Positions 33,724 through 45,030 of a stretch of 58,933 bases of DNA are shown here, one piece after another. Source of the stretch: Xylanibacter rarus (GTDB taxonomy: Bacteria > Bacteroidota > Bacteroidia > Bacteroidales > Bacteroidaceae); the NCBI RefSeq assembly GCF_001275135.1, contig NZ_LFQU01000023.1, forward strand, positions 1 to 58,933, read 5' to 3'. The first letter of the stretch is position 1. Each line of letters begins with the position of its first letter. The position numbers and the translations under genes were made by a program. The notes beneath the pieces were generated by a model. It worked only from the letters and a program-made list of their open reading frames with translations, had not been told where the DNA came from and searched no databases.

Positions 33724-34236
33724 CTATCCTCTAAATACTTTTTCCAAACTGATTCCACGTGTCTTGGCAATGGTATAAGCATCGCGCAACTGTGTCAGAG
33801 CCACGATAGTAGCCTTAACAAGGTTGTGAGGGTTAGAAGAGCCCTTTGACTTAGCAAGGACATCCTTAACACCAACACTCTCAAGCACAGCACGCATAGC
33901 ACCACCGGCTACAAGACCAGTACCGGCTGCTGCAGGCTTCAAGAAAACCTGAGCTCCACCGAATGTTGCCTCAATCTCATGAGGTATTGTACCCTTAAGT
34001 ACAGGAACCTTAACAAGATTCTTCTTTGCAGACTCAACACCTTTAGAAATTGCAGCGGTAACTTCTCCTGCCTTTCCAAGACCCCAACCGATTACTCCGT
34101 TGCCGTCACCAACTACAACAATAGCAGCAAATGTGAAGGTACGACCACCTTTTGTTACCTTAGTAACACGGTTAATAGCAACCAATCTGTCTTTTAATTC
34201 AACGTCACTATTTATTTTAACTTTGTTCATTGCCAT
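33724..34236 (-). CDS. rpsE: 30S ribosomal protein S5
   Basis: 170 residues. It has a double-stranded RNA-binding N-terminal domain ([19 protein letters not shown]) and a C-terminal domain with [13 protein letters not shown]5 lies at the mRNA entry and influences decoding accuracy; the loop affected in spectinomycin resistance (VTKGGR) appears normal. It starts 6 bases after rplR. Confidence 0.97.
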   Translation of the reverse strand: MAMNKVKINSDVELKDRLVAINRVTKVTKGGRTFTFAAIVVVGDGNGVIGWGLGKAGEVTAAISKGVESAKKNLVKVPVLKGTIPHEIEATFGGAQVFLKPAAAGTGLVAGGAMRAVLESVGVKDVLAKSKGSSNPHNLVKATIVALTQLRDAYTIAKTRGISLEKVFRG

Positions 34237-34242
34237 AATCGA

Positions 34243-34587
34243 TTAAAAATTAAGTCCACCTTTACGAGCTGCATCAGCAAGTTCCTTAACACGTCCATGG
34301 TAGAGGTATCCGTTACGGTCGAAAACAACCTTAGAGATTCCAGCCTCTACAGCCTTCTTTGCTATCAGTTCACCAACTTTGGCTGCCTGCTCGCACTTTG
34401 GCATTGTCTCAAGGCCAAGTGAAGAAGCAGAAACAAGAGTTGTACCTGTTACATCATTGATAATCTGAACATATATCTGCTTGTTGCTGCGGAATACACT
34501 CATACGAGGACGTTCAGCTGTTCCGTTTACACTTTTGCGAATTCTGAACTTTATCTTTATTCGTCTTTCTATTTTCTTTGTTGTCAT
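34243..34587 (-). CDS. rplR: 50S ribosomal protein L18
   Basis: 114 residues. L18 binds 5S rRNA and, with L5, attaches it to the central protuberance. Typical segments are [20 protein letters not shown] and [23 protein letters not shown]. It is 18 bases downstream of rplF. Confidence 0.97.
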   Translation of the reverse strand: MTTKKIERRIKIKFRIRKSVNGTAERPRMSVFRSNKQIYVQIINDVTGTTLVSASSLGLETMPKCEQAAKVGELIAKKAVEAGISKVVFDRNGYLYHGRVKELADAARKGGLNF

Positions 34588-34605
34588 GATCGTAAAATAT
34601 TAAAG

Positions 34606-35172
34606 TTACTTAGCAGCAGCAGTCTTACCAGACTTTCTGCGGATGACTTCGCCTTTGAACAATATACCTTTTCCTTTATAAGGCTCAGGCATACGGAACG
34701 AACGTATCTTGGCGCAAATAAGTCCGAGCAATTCCTTATCGCAAGATTCCAAAATAATAACAGGGTTCTGATTTCTTTCAGACTTTGTCTCAACCTTAAC
34801 TTCCTTAGGCAACTGGATGAAAATCGGGTGTGTATATCCTAAAGCGAATTCGATGATGTTTCCCTGATTAGAAACACGATAGCCCACACCGACAAGCTCA
34901 AGCTCCTTCTTATAGCCCTCGCTGACGCCAACAACCATGTTGTTGACCAAAGCACGATAAAGGCCATGGAATGCCTGCTTCTGCTTGTAGTTTACAGGAC
35001 TATTCTCATCAATTTCAAATATTACATGATTATCTTCAATCTTAACTTTGATAGAAGAGTCTACCTTCTGAGAAAGTTCTCCCTTGGGACCTTTTACATT
35101 AACTACGCCATTGTTGAGAGTTACTGTAACGCCTGAAGGAATGCTGATAGGCAATTTTCCAATTCTTGACAT
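34606..35172 (-). CDS. rplF: 50S ribosomal protein L6
   Basis: 188 residues with two repeated alpha/beta domains (about 1-80 and 82-170) and the C-terminal signature PEPYKGKGI. L6 sits near the sarcin-ricin loop and the factor-binding site. Its ATG is preceded by a clear GGAGG, so ribosomal genes here use Shine-Dalgarno signals more than average. rpsH lies 16 bases upstream. Confidence 0.97.
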   Translation of the reverse strand: MSRIGKLPISIPSGVTVTLNNGVVNVKGPKGELSQKVDSSIKVKIEDNHVIFEIDENSPVNYKQKQAFHGLYRALVNNMVVGVSEGYKKELELVGVGYRVSNQGNIIEFALGYTHPIFIQLPKEVKVETKSERNQNPVIILESCDKELLGLICAKIRSFRMPEPYKGKGILFKGEVIRRKSGKTAAAK

Positions 35173-35188
35173 AATCTAATTTCCTCCA

Positions 35189-35584
35189 TTAATAAACGTA
35201 GCAAAGAACCTCACCACCGATCTTAAGGTCAGCAGCCTCTTTGTTTGTCATTACACCTTTGGATGTAGATAAAATAGCAATACCTAATCCGTTAATAACT
35301 CTCGGCATGTCCTTGTATCCAGTATACTTACGCAAACCTGGAGTAGACACTCTCTTCAAACACTTGATTGCGTTTGTCTTGGTTGCAGGGTCATACTTCA
35401 ATGCAACCTTAATTGTACCCTGAGGTCCATCCTCAATGAACTTGTAGTTAAGGATGTAACCTTTCTCGAAGAGGATCTTTGTAATCTCTTTCTTCAAGTT
35501 TGAAGCTGGTACTTCAACAACACGGTGATGAGCCATGATTGCGTTTCTCAACCTCGTCAGATAATCTGCTATTGGATCTGTCAT
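35189..35584 (-). CDS. rpsH: 30S ribosomal protein S8
   Basis: 131 residues. S8 is a primary 16S rRNA binder in the central domain; in E. coli it also represses the spc operon. The conserved YLTRLRNAIMAHH and the C-terminal STSKGVMTNKEA are present. A 65-base gap separates it from rpsN; no S8-like regulatory hairpin was identified there or near rplE. Confidence 0.97.
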   Translation of the reverse strand: MTDPIADYLTRLRNAIMAHHRVVEVPASNLKKEITKILFEKGYILNYKFIEDGPQGTIKVALKYDPATKTNAIKCLKRVSTPGLRKYTGYKDMPRVINGLGIAILSTSKGVMTNKEAADLKIGGEVLCYVY

Positions 35585-35649
35585 AAAATAATTGTTTAAT
35601 TAATCGGGACTGCCCCGACAATATTAAATAAAAAACTAAATCTCCTAAA

Positions 35650-35952
35650 TTACCAGCTTGCCTTCTTTACTCCAGGGATAAGACCGGCAGAAGCCATCTC
35701 ACGGAACTGAATACGAGAAAGGCCAAACTGACGGATGTAACCCTTTGGACGACCTGTAATCTTGCAACGGTTGTGCAGACGGATAGGATTAGCATTGCGG
35801 GGAATGCTCTGCAACTTTCTTGCAGCCTCATAAGCCTCTGCAGGATCGTCTGTTGTAGCTATAATTTTTTTCAAAGCCGCACGTTTTTCAGCATAACGGG
35901 CAACGAGTTTAGCACGTTTAACCTCGCGGGCTTTCATTGATTCTTTTGCCAT
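35650..35952 (-). CDS. rpsN: 30S ribosomal protein S14 (zinc-free form)
   Basis: 100 residues, the long form without the CxxC...CxxC zinc motif (only one Cys). The C-terminal core [20 protein letters not shown] and KASW ending are typical. S14 is in the 30S head near the A site. It begins 5 bases after rplE. Confidence 0.96.
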   Translation of the reverse strand: MAKESMKAREVKRAKLVARYAEKRAALKKIIATTDDPAEAYEAARKLQSIPRNANPIRLHNRCKITGRPKGYIRQFGLSRIQFREMASAGLIPGVKKASW

Positions 35953-35957
35953 ATCTA

Positions 35958-36512
35958 TTAATCGTTTTTAGCGTTTTTGAAAGGTAGACCAAATGCTTTG
36001 AGAAGAGCATAACCTTCCTCGTCTGTCTTGGCAGTTGTTACGAAGGTGATGTTCATACCCTGAATACGATCGATTGAATCGATGTTGATTTCAGGGAAGA
36101 TAATCTGCTCCTGAATACCAAGTGTATAATTTCCGCGACCGTCGAATTTGCTCTCAATACCCTTGAAGTCACGGATACGTGGCAATGCTATACGTATGAG
36201 TCTCTCGAGGAATTCATACATACGCTCGCGACGAAGAGTTACCATAACGCCGATAGGCATCTTCTTACGGAGTTTGAAGTTTGCGATATCCTTCTTTGAA
36301 TATGTAGCAACTGCTTTCTGACCCGTAATTGTAGAAATCTCGTTGATAGCAACCTCGATGATCTTTCTATCCTGAGTTGCATCTCCAAGACCCTGGTTAA
36401 CTACAATCTTCTTCAGGACAGGAATCTGCATCTTAGAAGAATAGTTAAACTGTTTCTGCAGTGCAGGAGCGATGCTCTCTGCATATACCTTCTTTAATTC
36501 AGCTGTATTCAT
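35958..36512 (-). CDS. rplE: 50S ribosomal protein L5
   Basis: 184 residues. L5 binds 5S rRNA and forms the B1b bridge with S13. Recognisable segments are [11 protein letters not shown] near 31, the [22 protein letters not shown] helix region and [13 protein letters not shown]. Its start codon overlaps the rplX stop by one base (TAATG), so the two are translationally coupled. Confidence 0.97.
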   Translation of the reverse strand: MNTAELKKVYAESIAPALQKQFNYSSKMQIPVLKKIVVNQGLGDATQDRKIIEVAINEISTITGQKAVATYSKKDIANFKLRKKMPIGVMVTLRRERMYEFLERLIRIALPRIRDFKGIESKFDGRGNYTLGIQEQIIFPEINIDSIDRIQGMNITFVTTAKTDEEGYALLKAFGLPFKNAKND

Positions 36513-36832
36513 TATTTGATTTCCTCCCCTGATTTTTTAGCAATACGGATCTTCTTACCGTCTTCTGTCTTCTTAATTGAAATACGTGTAGCCTTGCCGC
36601 TCTTGGGGTCAATCAGACTCAGATTTGAGATATGTATCGGAGCCTCCTGCTTAACGATTCCTCCCTGAGGATTCTTAGCACTTGGTTTTGTGCTCTTAGA
36701 CACGATGTTGATACCCTCAACAATGGCACGCTGTTTTTCAACTAAAACTTTAAGCACCTTGCCAGTCTTGCCTTTGTCCTCACCGGCCAAGACAATAACT
36801 GTATCGTTTTTCTTTATATGTAACTTATTCAT
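36512..36832 (-). CDS. rplX: 50S ribosomal protein L24
   Basis: 106 residues. The KOW motif near the N-terminus ([20 protein letters not shown]) identifies L24, an early assembly initiator that binds the 5' end of 23S rRNA near the tunnel exit. It starts 18 bases after rplN and overlaps rplE by one base. Confidence 0.97.
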   Translation of the reverse strand: MNKLHIKKNDTVIVLAGEDKGKTGKVLKVLVEKQRAIVEGINIVSKSTKPSAKNPQGGIVKQEAPIHISNLSLIDPKSGKATRISIKKTEDGKKIRIAKKSGEEIK

Positions 36833-36850
36833 TACTTTTTCCTTTTTATG

Positions 36851-37216
36851 TTAAAGAACCTCAGGTGCCAAAGAAACGACTTTCATATTAACTGCACGGA
36901 GTTCGCGAGCTACAGGGCCGAAGATACGGCTGCCACGAAGTTCACCAGCATTGTTCAGCAAAACACAAGCATTGTCGTCGAAACGGATATATGAGCCGTC
37001 AGCACGACGTATTTCTTTCTTTGTGCGAACAACCAAAGCCTTTGATACTGCACCCTTTTTCATATCACTTGACGGGATAACGTTCTTGACAGCAACGACA
37101 ATAACGTCACCAACACTTGCATAACGGCGGCGTGTTCCACCCAAAACACGGATGCAAAGGGCCTCACGAGCTCCGCTGTTATCACATACAGTAAGTCTTG
37201 ATTCTGCTTGTATCAT
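36851..37216 (-). CDS. rplN: 50S ribosomal protein L14
   Basis: 121 residues, beginning [16 protein letters not shown], with [20 protein letters not shown] in the middle. L14 forms inter-subunit bridges B5 and B8 and is the docking site of RsfS. Two bases separate it from rpsQ. Confidence 0.98.
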   Translation of the reverse strand: MIQAESRLTVCDNSGAREALCIRVLGGTRRRYASVGDVIVVAVKNVIPSSDMKKGAVSKALVVRTKKEIRRADGSYIRFDDNACVLLNNAGELRGSRIFGPVARELRAVNMKVVSLAPEVL

Positions 37217-37218
37217 AA

Positions 37219-37476
37219 TTACTTAGCTTTTTCAATTATTTGAACTAATCTCCATCTCTTTGTCTTACTCAAAGGACGTGTCTCCATAATGAGCACTGTA
37301 TCACCTACATTTGCCTCATTATTCTCATCATGTGCATGGTATTTCTTTGTCTTCTGAACAAACTTACCATATATCGGGTGCATCTCCTTGAACTTAGACG
37401 CAATAACAATGGTTTTATCCATCTTGTTGCTGATAACGACACCCGTTCTTGTTTTTCTTAAATTTCTTGTTTCCAT
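37219..37476 (-). CDS. rpsQ: 30S ribosomal protein S17
   Basis: 85 residues from ATG 37476 ([12 protein letters not shown]), the start that matches the family. An in-frame ATG three codons upstream (37485) would also work and lies just 2 bases from the rpmC stop, so it cannot be excluded. The OB-fold core contains KYHAHDE and [15 protein letters not shown]17 is a primary 16S rRNA binder in the 5' domain. Confidence 0.95.
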   Translation of the reverse strand: METRNLRKTRTGVVISNKMDKTIVIASKFKEMHPIYGKFVQKTKKYHAHDENNEANVGDTVLIMETRPLSKTKRWRLVQIIEKAK

Positions 37477-37487
37477 CTGGACCATTG

Positions 37488-37682
37488 TTATTTATTAAGT
37501 TCTCTCTGATGAAGTTCTGTTTTCATACGTGCTATATCACGACGAGTAGCCTTAATTTGAGATGGATTCTCCAGCGGTGTGATTGCATGATTCAACTTCA
37601 TTTGGTTATATTTAGCAATCTCGGCCTCTAATCTCTCTGCCAAGTCTTTGGTTTCGAGTTCTCTGACTTCTTTAATCTTCAT
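37488..37682 (-). CDS. rpmC: 50S ribosomal protein L29
   Basis: 64 residues forming a helical hairpin ([18 protein letters not shown]...). L29 lies next to L23 at the tunnel exit and contributes to nascent-chain factor docking. It begins 2 bases after rplP. Confidence 0.96.
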   Translation of the reverse strand: MKIKEVRELETKDLAERLEAEIAKYNQMKLNHAITPLENPSQIKATRRDIARMKTELHQRELNK

Positions 37683-37684
37683 AA

Positions 37685-38113
37685 TTAAGCATTTTTATCG
37701 TAATCACGTCTAACAACAAATTTTGTCTTTACAGGCAATTTCTGTGCTGCAAGGCGCAATGCTTCCTTAGCAACATCAAAAGAAACACCTTCAACTTCAA
37801 AGAGGATACGTCCCGGAGTAACAGGAGCAACCCATCCTGCGGGATCTCCCTTACCTTTACCCATACGTACGTCAGCAGGCTTACGTGTAATAGGTTTATC
37901 CGGGAATATGCGGATCCAGACCTGACCCTCACGCTGCATATAACGATTGACAGCAACACGCGCTGCCTCTATCTGGCGGCTATCCAACCATTTTGCTTCA
38001 AGAGTCTTGATGCCGAATGATCCGAAAGCCAGTTGTGTACCTCTGTGGGCGTTGCCTTTTCTGCCGCGGCCGTCTTGAGGTCTTCTATATTTTACTCTTT
38101 TTGGCTGTAACAT
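37685..38113 (-). CDS. rplP: 50S ribosomal protein L16
   Basis: 142 residues. L16 organises the A-site tRNA region of the large subunit. The N-terminal [20 protein letters not shown] and the [25 protein letters not shown] segment, which includes the Arg commonly hydroxylated in E. coli, are present. It lies 14 bases after rpsC. Confidence 0.97.
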   Translation of the reverse strand: MLQPKRVKYRRPQDGRGRKGNAHRGTQLAFGSFGIKTLEAKWLDSRQIEAARVAVNRYMQREGQVWIRIFPDKPITRKPADVRMGKGKGDPAGWVAPVTPGRILFEVEGVSFDVAKEALRLAAQKLPVKTKFVVRRDYDKNA

Positions 38114-38127
38114 GATAGCTTGTTTCT

Positions 38128-38847
38128 TTAACGGTTATTGTTTCTCTTACGATTAACTCTTGTCTTGCCGTTTGAACGTCCGCTCTGCTTTTCCTGAGCA
38201 AAGTTAGGAGAGAGGTCACGCTTACCATAAACCTCACCACGGCAAATCCAAACCTTAATACCTAACAGACCAACCTTTGTGAGGGCCTCTGCCTGACAAT
38301 AGTCGATATCTGCACGGAATGTATGCAAAGGAGTACGACCTTCTTTATACATTTCCTTACGTGCCATTTCAGCACCGTTCAGACGACCTGTAATCTGCAC
38401 TTTGATTCCCTCAGCTCCAGCACGCATCGTGTTAGCTACAGCCATCTTAATTGCACGACGATAAGCAATCTTACCCTCAACCTGGCGTGCAATGTTATTA
38501 GCTACAATAGACGCATCGAGCTCCGGCTTCTTTACCTCGAAAATATTGATCTGAATCTCCTTATCGTAGAGTTTCTTCAACTCTTCCTTCAACTTGTCAA
38601 CATCTTGTCCGCCTTTACCAATGACGATACCCGGACGGGCAGTGCAAATAGTTATGGTAACAAGTTTCAATGTACGCTCGATAACAATGCGAGATACACT
38701 TGCTTTTGCAAGACGCTCGTTAAGGTATTTACGGATTTTCATATCCTCAACGAGGTTGTCACCAAATTTCTTTCCACCGAACCAATTTGAATCCCAACCC
38801 CTGATAATACCGAGACGGTTGCTTATTGGATTAACTTTCTGTCCCAT
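38128..38847 (-). CDS. rpsC: 30S ribosomal protein S3
   Basis: 239 residues. The N-terminal KH domain carries the [16 protein letters not shown] loop, and the C-terminal domain has [24 protein letters not shown]3 lines the mRNA entry channel and contributes to helicase activity. A basic tail ([14 protein letters not shown]) extends the family core. It is 8 bases after rplV. Confidence 0.97.
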   Translation of the reverse strand: MGQKVNPISNRLGIIRGWDSNWFGGKKFGDNLVEDMKIRKYLNERLAKASVSRIVIERTLKLVTITICTARPGIVIGKGGQDVDKLKEELKKLYDKEIQINIFEVKKPELDASIVANNIARQVEGKIAYRRAIKMAVANTMRAGAEGIKVQITGRLNGAEMARKEMYKEGRTPLHTFRADIDYCQAEALTKVGLLGIKVWICRGEVYGKRDLSPNFAQEKQSGRSNGKTRVNRKRNNNR

Positions 38848-38855
38848 TCTATTAA

Positions 38856-39260
38856 TTATTTTTCGTCATTAGTTTTAGCATCAACAAACAGAGTAACATG
38901 GTTGCTACGCTTACGGATTCTATAGCCACGACCCTGGGGTGCCGGTCTCATACGCTTCATTGTAACGCCTTCGTCAACGAATACTTTTGATACATAAAGC
39001 TCACCGTCTTCAGCCTTGCGGTCATTTTTTGTTTCCCAGTTAGCGATAGCAGAACGAAGTAACTTCTCTACATCTGCAGCAGCAGCTTTCTTAGAGAACC
39101 TCAGAACGCCGAGCGCACGGTTAACTTCCATTCCGCGGATCATGTCTACGACATAACGCATTTTACGCGGAGAAGAAGGTACGCCTCTGAGCTTTGCGAA
39201 ATACATTGTTTTAAGGGCTTCTTTTCTTTTTTCAGCCGCTATTTTTTTTCTTGCTCCCAT
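38856..39260 (-). CDS. rplV: 50S ribosomal protein L22
   Basis: 134 residues. The long beta hairpin that lines the exit tunnel is near residues 95-120 ([25 protein letters not shown]), with no macrolide-resistance-type deletion visible. The N-terminal 18 residues are Lys/Ala-rich. It starts 34 bases after rpsS. Confidence 0.97.
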   Translation of the reverse strand: MGARKKIAAEKRKEALKTMYFAKLRGVPSSPRKMRYVVDMIRGMEVNRALGVLRFSKKAAAADVEKLLRSAIANWETKNDRKAEDGELYVSKVFVDEGVTMKRMRPAPQGRGYRIRKRSNHVTLFVDAKTNDEK

Positions 39261-39294
39261 TATCTTATTATTTTATTTTCAATGGTTAGCCTGT

Positions 39295-39561
39295 TTACTT
39301 CTTGTTACCGGCATGGCCACCAAATCTACGTGTAGGTGAGAACTCACCAAGCTTGTGACCTACCATATTCTCGGTAATATAAACAGGGATAAATTTGTTT
39401 CCGTTATGAACTGCAACAGTGTGACCCACGAAATCAGGAGAAATCACTGAAGCTCTAGCCCAAGTCTTAACGACACTCTTCTTACCGCTTTCGTTCATGG
39501 CAAGAATTTTCTTCTCGAGCGATACGTTAATGTATGGACCTTTTTTTAATGAACGACTCAT
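39295..39561 (-). CDS. rpsS: 30S ribosomal protein S19
   Basis: 88 residues, [18 protein letters not shown] to GGHAGNKK. S19 forms a complex with S13 in the 30S head and contacts A-site tRNA. It is 21 bases after rplB. Confidence 0.98.
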   Translation of the reverse strand: MSRSLKKGPYINVSLEKKILAMNESGKKSVVKTWARASVISPDFVGHTVAVHNGNKFIPVYITENMVGHKLGEFSPTRRFGGHAGNKK

Positions 39562-39582
39562 AATTTACTCTAGTTAACTTGA

Positions 39583-40407
39583 TTATTTATTAGCTCTTTC
39601 AATAATATACTTGTTAGAAAGCTTCTTCGGAGCTCTTGTCTTGAGACCCTTAGCATACAAGCCCTTACGTGAACGTGGATGACCTCCAGACTGACGTCCT
39701 TCACCACCACCCATCGGGTGATCATGCGGGTTCATAACAACACCACGGTTGTGAGGACGACGACCCAACCAGCGTGAACGTCCAGCCTTACCAGACTGTT
39801 CAAGAGCGTGGTCTGAGTTACCTACGCTACCAATAGTAGCCTTACATGCGCTAAGAATTTTACGAGTCTCACCTGAAGGGAGCTTAATAACACAATAAGT
39901 GCCTTCACGAGAAGTCAACTGAGCAAAATTACCAGCCGAGCGAACGAGCAGTGCACCCTGACCCGGACGTAACTCAATGTTGTGAATTACAGTACCTACG
40001 GGGATGTTAGCCAAAGGAAGCGTATTACCAATCTCAGGCGCTGCGTCCTTTCCTGACATCAGAGTTGCACCTACCTGCAGTCCGTTAGGAGCAATAATGT
40101 AACGTTTTTCACCATCAGCATAATACAACAATGCAATACGAGCCGAACGGTTCGGATCGTATTCAATTGTCTTAACTACAGCTGGAACACCATCTTTCTC
40201 ACGCTTGAAGTCGATCAAACGGTATTTTCTCTTATGACCGCCGCCCATATAGCGTACAGTCATCTTACCTGTATTGTTTCGACCACCGGTAGAACGTTTA
40301 CCGTAAACGAGAGACTTCTCTGGTACGGATGCAGTAATCTCCTCGAACGTACCAATAATCTTGTGTCTTTGACCCGGAGTTACCGGTTTAAATTTACGTA
40401 CTGCCAT
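39583..40407 (-). CDS. rplB: 50S ribosomal protein L2
   Basis: 274 residues. L2 is required for subunit association and peptidyl-transferase activity. The OB and SH3-like domains are followed by the conserved C-terminal [17 protein letters not shown] with the histidine region near the active centre. It lies 7 bases after rplW. Confidence 0.98.
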   Translation of the reverse strand: MAVRKFKPVTPGQRHKIIGTFEEITASVPEKSLVYGKRSTGGRNNTGKMTVRYMGGGHKRKYRLIDFKREKDGVPAVVKTIEYDPNRSARIALLYYADGEKRYIIAPNGLQVGATLMSGKDAAPEIGNTLPLANIPVGTVIHNIELRPGQGALLVRSAGNFAQLTSREGTYCVIKLPSGETRKILSACKATIGSVGNSDHALEQSGKAGRSRWLGRRPHNRGVVMNPHDHPMGGGEGRQSGGHPRSRKGLYAKGLKTRAPKKLSNKYIIERANK

Positions 40408-40414
40408 TTTTTAT

Positions 40415-40708
40415 TTAAATATTGCTGTAAAAATCAATTGTTTCGCCTTCTTTAAGAGTAACGATTGCTTTTTTGAACGCGTTCTTCTGTCCCTTAATCA
40501 AACCGGCCTTTGTATAGCGGCTCAAGCGCTTTCCGGCATAGCGGGCAGTGTTCACGTCAACTACTGTAACATTATACAGACTCTCGACTTCTTTCTTAAT
40601 TTGGAGTTTGTCAGCCTCTGGACGAACAACGAAGCCGTAGCGGTTAGGCTGCTTGTCTGTAATCTTGGTCATCTTCTCAGTGACCAATGGTTTTATTATA
40701 AATGCCAT
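40415..40708 (-). CDS. rplW: 50S ribosomal protein L23
   Basis: 97 residues. L23 lies at the tunnel exit and is the docking site for trigger factor and SRP. The segments IIKPLVTEKMTKI and RYGFVVRPEADKLQIKKEVE are typical. It is 14 bases after rplD. Confidence 0.97.
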   Translation of the reverse strand: MAFIIKPLVTEKMTKITDKQPNRYGFVVRPEADKLQIKKEVESLYNVTVVDVNTARYAGKRLSRYTKAGLIKGQKNAFKKAIVTLKEGETIDFYSNI

Positions 40709-40722
40709 ATTATCTTTCTCCT

Positions 40723-41352
40723 TTATTTATTTAAGATTTCATCGATAGTCTTCAACGAATTTTCTGTCATGACAAGAACATCAGCATTCAAAACTTTGTA
40801 AGAATTGATTGTTGATGCGAGCATAACTTCTGTGCCCTGCAAATTACGAGCTGACAAATATACGTTTTTATTTACTTCCGGCAAAACCAAAAGCAACTTC
40901 CTGCCGTCAACTTTAAGATTTTTAGTAATATTTACAAAATCTTTAGTCTTCGGAGCGTCAAAATTGAAATCTTCTACTACTACTATTGCATTCTCCTGAG
41001 CCTTGTAAGACAGAGCGCTCTTACGAGCCAAAGCCTTAACTTTGAGGTTCAGTTTGAAGCTGTAGTCACGTGGCTTAGGACCAAATACGCGACCACCACC
41101 TACGAGCACCGGAGAATTGATGTCACCGCGACGAGCGCCACCGCCACCCTTCTGACGGCCAAGCTTGCGGGTTGAACCTGCATGTTCACTTCTTTCTTTA
41201 GCCTTAGCTGTTCCCTGACGCTGTGCAGCCATATAGCGCTTAACGTCGAGATAAAGAACGTGGTCGTTGGGTTCAATTCCGAAGATAGATTCGTTTAACG
41301 TAACCTTTCTTCCAGTGTTTTCACCTTTGATATTTAATACGTTAATTTCCAT
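40723..41352 (-). CDS. rplD: 50S ribosomal protein L4
   Basis: 209 residues from ATG 41352 ([14 protein letters not shown]). The frame is open for 11 more codons, but those lie inside rplC. The start overlaps the rplC stop by one base (TAATG). The tunnel-lining loop holds the basic [22 protein letters not shown]. In E. coli L4 represses the S10 operon; whether it does so here is unknown. Confidence 0.96.
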   Translation of the reverse strand: MEINVLNIKGENTGRKVTLNESIFGIEPNDHVLYLDVKRYMAAQRQGTAKAKERSEHAGSTRKLGRQKGGGGARRGDINSPVLVGGGRVFGPKPRDYSFKLNLKVKALARKSALSYKAQENAIVVVEDFNFDAPKTKDFVNITKNLKVDGRKLLLVLPEVNKNVYLSARNLQGTEVMLASTINSYKVLNADVLVMTENSLKTIDEILNK

Positions 41353-41966
41353 TATTTCTGAATTAAAACGGTTGAACCTTTGCAACCAGCAACACTACCC
41401 TTCACCAAGATGAGGTTATGCTCCGGTATTACTTTTAACACTTTGAGGTTTTGAGTTGTAACTCTGTCACCACCCATCTGTCCGGCCATGCGCATTCCTT
41501 TGAACACTTTAGCAGGATAAGAACAAGCACCGATTGATCCCGGCTTGCGTGCGCGGTCGTCCTGACCGTGTGTGCTCTGTCCTACACCACCGAATCCGTG
41601 ACGCTTCATTACACCCTGGAAACCTTTACCTTTTGATGTACCAACAACGTCAACAAAGTTTGCGTCGTTGAAAATTTCAACCGTGATAACGTCTCCGAGG
41701 TTATATTCCTCATCAAACTTGAACTCGGCCAAGTGTCTCTTAGGTGTTGTACCAGCCTTTTTGAAAGTTCCCATAAGAGGTTTAGAGGTGTTCTTTTCCT
41801 TAGCCTCACCAAAGCCTAACTGAACAGCTTTGTAACCATCTTTTTCAACAGTCTTTACCTGAGTAACAACACAAGGACCAGCTTCGATAACAGTGCACGG
41901 TACATTCTTACCGTCGGCACTGAAAACGGATGTCATTCCGATTTTTCTTCCTATTAATCCTGGCAT
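41352..41966 (-). CDS. rplC: 50S ribosomal protein L3
   Basis: 204 residues. L3 initiates 50S assembly and extends a loop toward the peptidyl-transferase centre; that loop includes [25 protein letters not shown]. The N-terminal [15 protein letters not shown] is diagnostic. It lies 23 bases after rpsJ and overlaps rplD by one base. Confidence 0.98.
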   Translation of the reverse strand: MPGLIGRKIGMTSVFSADGKNVPCTVIEAGPCVVTQVKTVEKDGYKAVQLGFGEAKEKNTSKPLMGTFKKAGTTPKRHLAEFKFDEEYNLGDVITVEIFNDANFVDVVGTSKGKGFQGVMKRHGFGGVGQSTHGQDDRARKPGSIGACSYPAKVFKGMRMAGQMGGDRVTTQNLKVLKVIPEHNLILVKGSVAGCKGSTVLIQK

Positions 41967-41989
41967 TTCAATTGATATTAAAAATTAAA

Positions 41990-42295
41990 CTATACTTTGA
42001 TTTCTACTTCAACACCGCTGGGCAATTCGAGCTTCATCAGAGCGTCAACGGTCTTAGCTGTTGAGCTGTAGATGTCAATAAGACGCTTGTAATCGCTGAG
42101 CTGGAACTGCTCACGTGATTTCTTGTTTACGAATGTGCTTCGGTTAACTGTGAAAATACGCTTGTGAGTAGGCAATGGAATAGGACCGCTTACGATAGCG
42201 CCTGTAGCCTTCACAGCCTTTACAATTTTCTCTGCTGACTTGTCTACCAATTTGTGGTCATAAGACTTCAGCTTAATTCTAATTTTCTGACTCAT
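41990..42295 (-). CDS. rpsJ: 30S ribosomal protein S10
   Basis: 101 residues. S10 sits in the 30S head and also acts as NusE in transcription antitermination with NusB. Typical segments are [21 protein letters not shown] and [16 protein letters not shown] 116-base gap with possible secondary structure separates it from fusA. Confidence 0.98.
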   Translation of the reverse strand: MSQKIRIKLKSYDHKLVDKSAEKIVKAVKATGAIVSGPIPLPTHKRIFTVNRSTFVNKKSREQFQLSDYKRLIDIYSSTAKTVDALMKLELPSGVEVEIKV

Positions 42296-42329
42296 TATTT
42301 TATCTTATTAATATTGATATTAATTTCAA

Positions 42330-42390
42330 AGAAGAGAAGAGGTACGCCTGTTAAGAGTCATTCGCTAACAAGACGCCTCATTCTCTTTTG
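42330..42390 (-). promoter_or_regulatory. Possible structured leader between fusA and rpsJ
   Basis: In the 116-base fusA-rpsJ gap, minus-strand GAGAATGAGGCGTC (about 42382-42369) can pair imperfectly with GGCGTACCTCTTCTC (about 42350-42336) around a loop. It could be a weak terminator, an attenuator or a ribosomal-protein leader. It is the largest gap between rpsG and rpmJ and the place where tuf lies in many bacteria. Confidence 0.3.
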
Positions 42391-42411
42391 TATTTTTAAT
42401 CAGCTTAGTGA

Positions 42412-44529
42412 TTATACGAGATCTGTACGTCCCTTTATTTCCTCAAGCACAGCCTTAGCAATTGTGCTTGACAGAGGAGCATGGTGATCATACTCCATTG
42501 AGCTTGTAGCACGACCAGAAGTGATTGTACGGAGAGCTGTTACATAACCGAACATCTCAGCCAGCGGAACCATAGCTCTGATGATACGTGCACCGCTACG
42601 AGTCTCATCCATACCTTCAACCTGACCACGACGCTTGTTCAAGTCACCGATAACGTCACCCATGTTCTCTTCAGGTGTTACAACCTCGAGCTTCATGATA
42701 GGCTCCATCAGAACCGGACCTGCCTTAACGCAAGCGTTCTTGTAAGCGTTGATAGCTGCAACCTCGAATGACAACTGGTCAGAGTCTACCGGGTGGAAAG
42801 AACCATCGATAAGAGTAACCTTCAGGCTGTCCATAGGATAACCGCCAAGTACACCATTCTTCATTGCAGACTCGAAACCTTTCTGTACTGAAGGAATGAA
42901 TTCCTTAGGAATGTTACCACCCTTAACTTCATTGATGAACTGCAGACCGCCCTGCTTGTAATCCTCGTCTACCGGACCAACGTTAACGATGATATCAGCG
43001 AACTTACCGCGACCACCACTCTGCTTCTTGTAAACCTCACGCAGGTTGACAGTCTTGGTGATAGCCTCTTTGTAGTTAACCTGAGGCTTACCCTGATTAC
43101 ATTCAACCTTGAATTCTCTCTTCAGACGGTCAAGGATGATGTCGAGGTGAAGCTCACCCATACCAGAGATAACTGTCTGACCGCTCTGCTCGTCTGTATG
43201 AACAGTGAAGGTCGGGTCTTCCTCAGCAAGCTTAGCAAGACCGATACCGAGCTTATCAACGTCAGCCTGGCTCTTCGGCTCAACAGCGATACCAATAACA
43301 GGATCAGGGAATGTCATAGACTCGAGTACGATAGGATGTGCCTCATCGCAAAGAGTATCACCTGTACGGATATCCTTGAAACCAACACCAGCACCGATAT
43401 CACCGGCATCGATAGCGTCCATAGGAACCTGCTTGTTTGAGTTCATCTGGAACAGACGGCTTACGCGCTCCTTCTTGCCTGAACGTGTGTTGTAAACATA
43501 AGAACCAGCCTCAACCTTACCAGAGTAAACGCGGAAGAATACGAGACGGCCAACATACGGGTCAGTAGCAATCTTGAACGCAAGGGCTGAAGTAGGCGCA
43601 TCCTCAGACGGCTTACGGTCTTCTTCCTCACCTGTTGTCGGGTTAGTACCAACGATGTTAGGAGTATCAACAGGAGAAGGCAGGAATGCACATACATAGT
43701 CGAGCAGGGTCTGAACACCCTTATTCTTGAATGAAGAACCACAGATAACAGGAGTACATTCCATTGCCAAAGTACCCTTACGGATAGCAGCAATGATTTC
43801 CTCTTCTGTTATTGAGTTAGGATCCTCAAAATATTTTTCCATCAAAGACTCATCGAACTCAGCTGCGCTTTCAAGGAGTTTTCCTCTCCACTCTTCAGCT
43901 TCGTCCTTAAGGTCAGCAGGAATCTCAGCAACCTCAAATTCAGCACCCATAGTCTCATCGTGCCAAAGGATAGCCTTCATCTTGATAAGATCTACGATAC
44001 CTTTGAAAGTTTCCTCACTTCCGATAGGAACAACGAGAGAAACAGGATTAGCACCAAGCACTTCCTTCATCTGACGCAGAACGTCAAAATAGTCAGCACC
44101 AGAACGGTCCATCTTGTTTACATAGCCGAGACGGGGAACATTATATTTGTCAGCCTGACGCCATACAGTTTCAGACTGAGGCTGTACACCGCCTACAGCG
44201 CAATATGTAGCAACAGCTCCGTCGAGAACACGCAGAGAACGCTCAACCTCAGCAGTGAAGTCAACGTGTCCCGGAGTGTCAATCAGGTTAATCTTGAACT
44301 GCTTGTTGTCATAGTGCCAGTAGCAAGTGGTGGCAGCAGATGTGATAGTAATACCACGCTCCTGCTCCTGAGCCATCCAGTCCATTGTAGCAGCACCATC
44401 GTGAACCTCACCAATCTTATGAGTTTTACCTGTATAGAAAAGGATACGCTCAGAAGTTGTTGTCTTACCGGCATCGATGTGAGCCATAATACCGATATTA
44501 CGGGTCAAATGTAAATCTTGCTTTGCCAT
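42412..44529 (-). CDS. fusA: Elongation factor G
   Basis: 705 residues. EF-G drives translocation and, with RRF, ribosome recycling by GTP hydrolysis. The GTPase domain has the P-loop AHIDAGKT (residues 16-23), [12 protein letters not shown] (switch I), DTPGH and NKMD. Domains II-V follow, with [16 protein letters not shown] near residue 470 and [17 protein letters not shown] near 610. It is full length, 24 bases after rpsG. Position in the str operon with rpsL and rpsG supports the canonical EF-G rather than a paralogue. Confidence 0.98.
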   Translation of the reverse strand: MAKQDLHLTRNIGIMAHIDAGKTTTSERILFYTGKTHKIGEVHDGAATMDWMAQEQERGITITSAATTCYWHYDNKQFKINLIDTPGHVDFTAEVERSLRVLDGAVATYCAVGGVQPQSETVWRQADKYNVPRLGYVNKMDRSGADYFDVLRQMKEVLGANPVSLVVPIGSEETFKGIVDLIKMKAILWHDETMGAEFEVAEIPADLKDEAEEWRGKLLESAAEFDESLMEKYFEDPNSITEEEIIAAIRKGTLAMECTPVICGSSFKNKGVQTLLDYVCAFLPSPVDTPNIVGTNPTTGEEEDRKPSEDAPTSALAFKIATDPYVGRLVFFRVYSGKVEAGSYVYNTRSGKKERVSRLFQMNSNKQVPMDAIDAGDIGAGVGFKDIRTGDTLCDEAHPIVLESMTFPDPVIGIAVEPKSQADVDKLGIGLAKLAEEDPTFTVHTDEQSGQTVISGMGELHLDIILDRLKREFKVECNQGKPQVNYKEAITKTVNLREVYKKQSGGRGKFADIIVNVGPVDEDYKQGGLQFINEVKGGNIPKEFIPSVQKGFESAMKNGVLGGYPMDSLKVTLIDGSFHPVDSDQLSFEVAAINAYKNACVKAGPVLMEPIMKLEVVTPEENMGDVIGDLNKRRGQVEGMDETRSGARIIRAMVPLAEMFGYVTALRTITSGRATSSMEYDHHAPLSSTIAKAVLEEIKGRTDLV

Positions 44530-44553
44530 GATTCTTTTTACCTGTCTGTATTA

Positions 44554-45030
44554 TTAAAATCTGAAGTGAGCGAATGCACGGTTAGCCTCAGCCATGCGGT
44601 GCATATCTTCCTTACGCTTGAATGCGCCACCCTGATTGTTATAAGCATCCATGATTTCAGCAGCGAGCTTGTCGGCCATTGTCTTACCGCCGCGCTTGCG
44701 TGCATAGTTAATCATATTCTTCATAGAGATGCTCTCCTTACGGTCAGGACGGATTTCTGTAGGAACCTGGAATGTAGCACCACCGATACGACGGCTCTTA
44801 ACCTCAACCTGAGGAGTAATATTGTCGAGGGCTGCCTTCCATATTTCAAGAGCAGACTTTTCCTCGCTAGCCATTTTCTCTTTTACTGTGTCTAATGCTT
44901 TGTAGAAAATCTCATAAGAAGTATTTTTCTTTCCATCATACATCAGATGGTTAACGAATTTTGAGACTTTCTGGTCATTGTAAACGGGATCCGGAAGGAC
45001 CACGCGCTTCTTTGGTTTTGCTTTTCTCAT
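44554..45030 (-). CDS. rpsG: 30S ribosomal protein S7
   Basis: 158 residues. S7 nucleates folding of the 16S 3' domain and lies at the E site. Segments [21 protein letters not shown] and [21 protein letters not shown] are typical. A 146-base gap without an obvious terminator separates it from rpsL. Confidence 0.97.
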   Translation of the reverse strand: MRKAKPKKRVVLPDPVYNDQKVSKFVNHLMYDGKKNTSYEIFYKALDTVKEKMASEEKSALEIWKAALDNITPQVEVKSRRIGGATFQVPTEIRPDRKESISMKNMINYARKRGGKTMADKLAAEIMDAYNNQGGAFKRKEDMHRMAEANRAFAHFRF

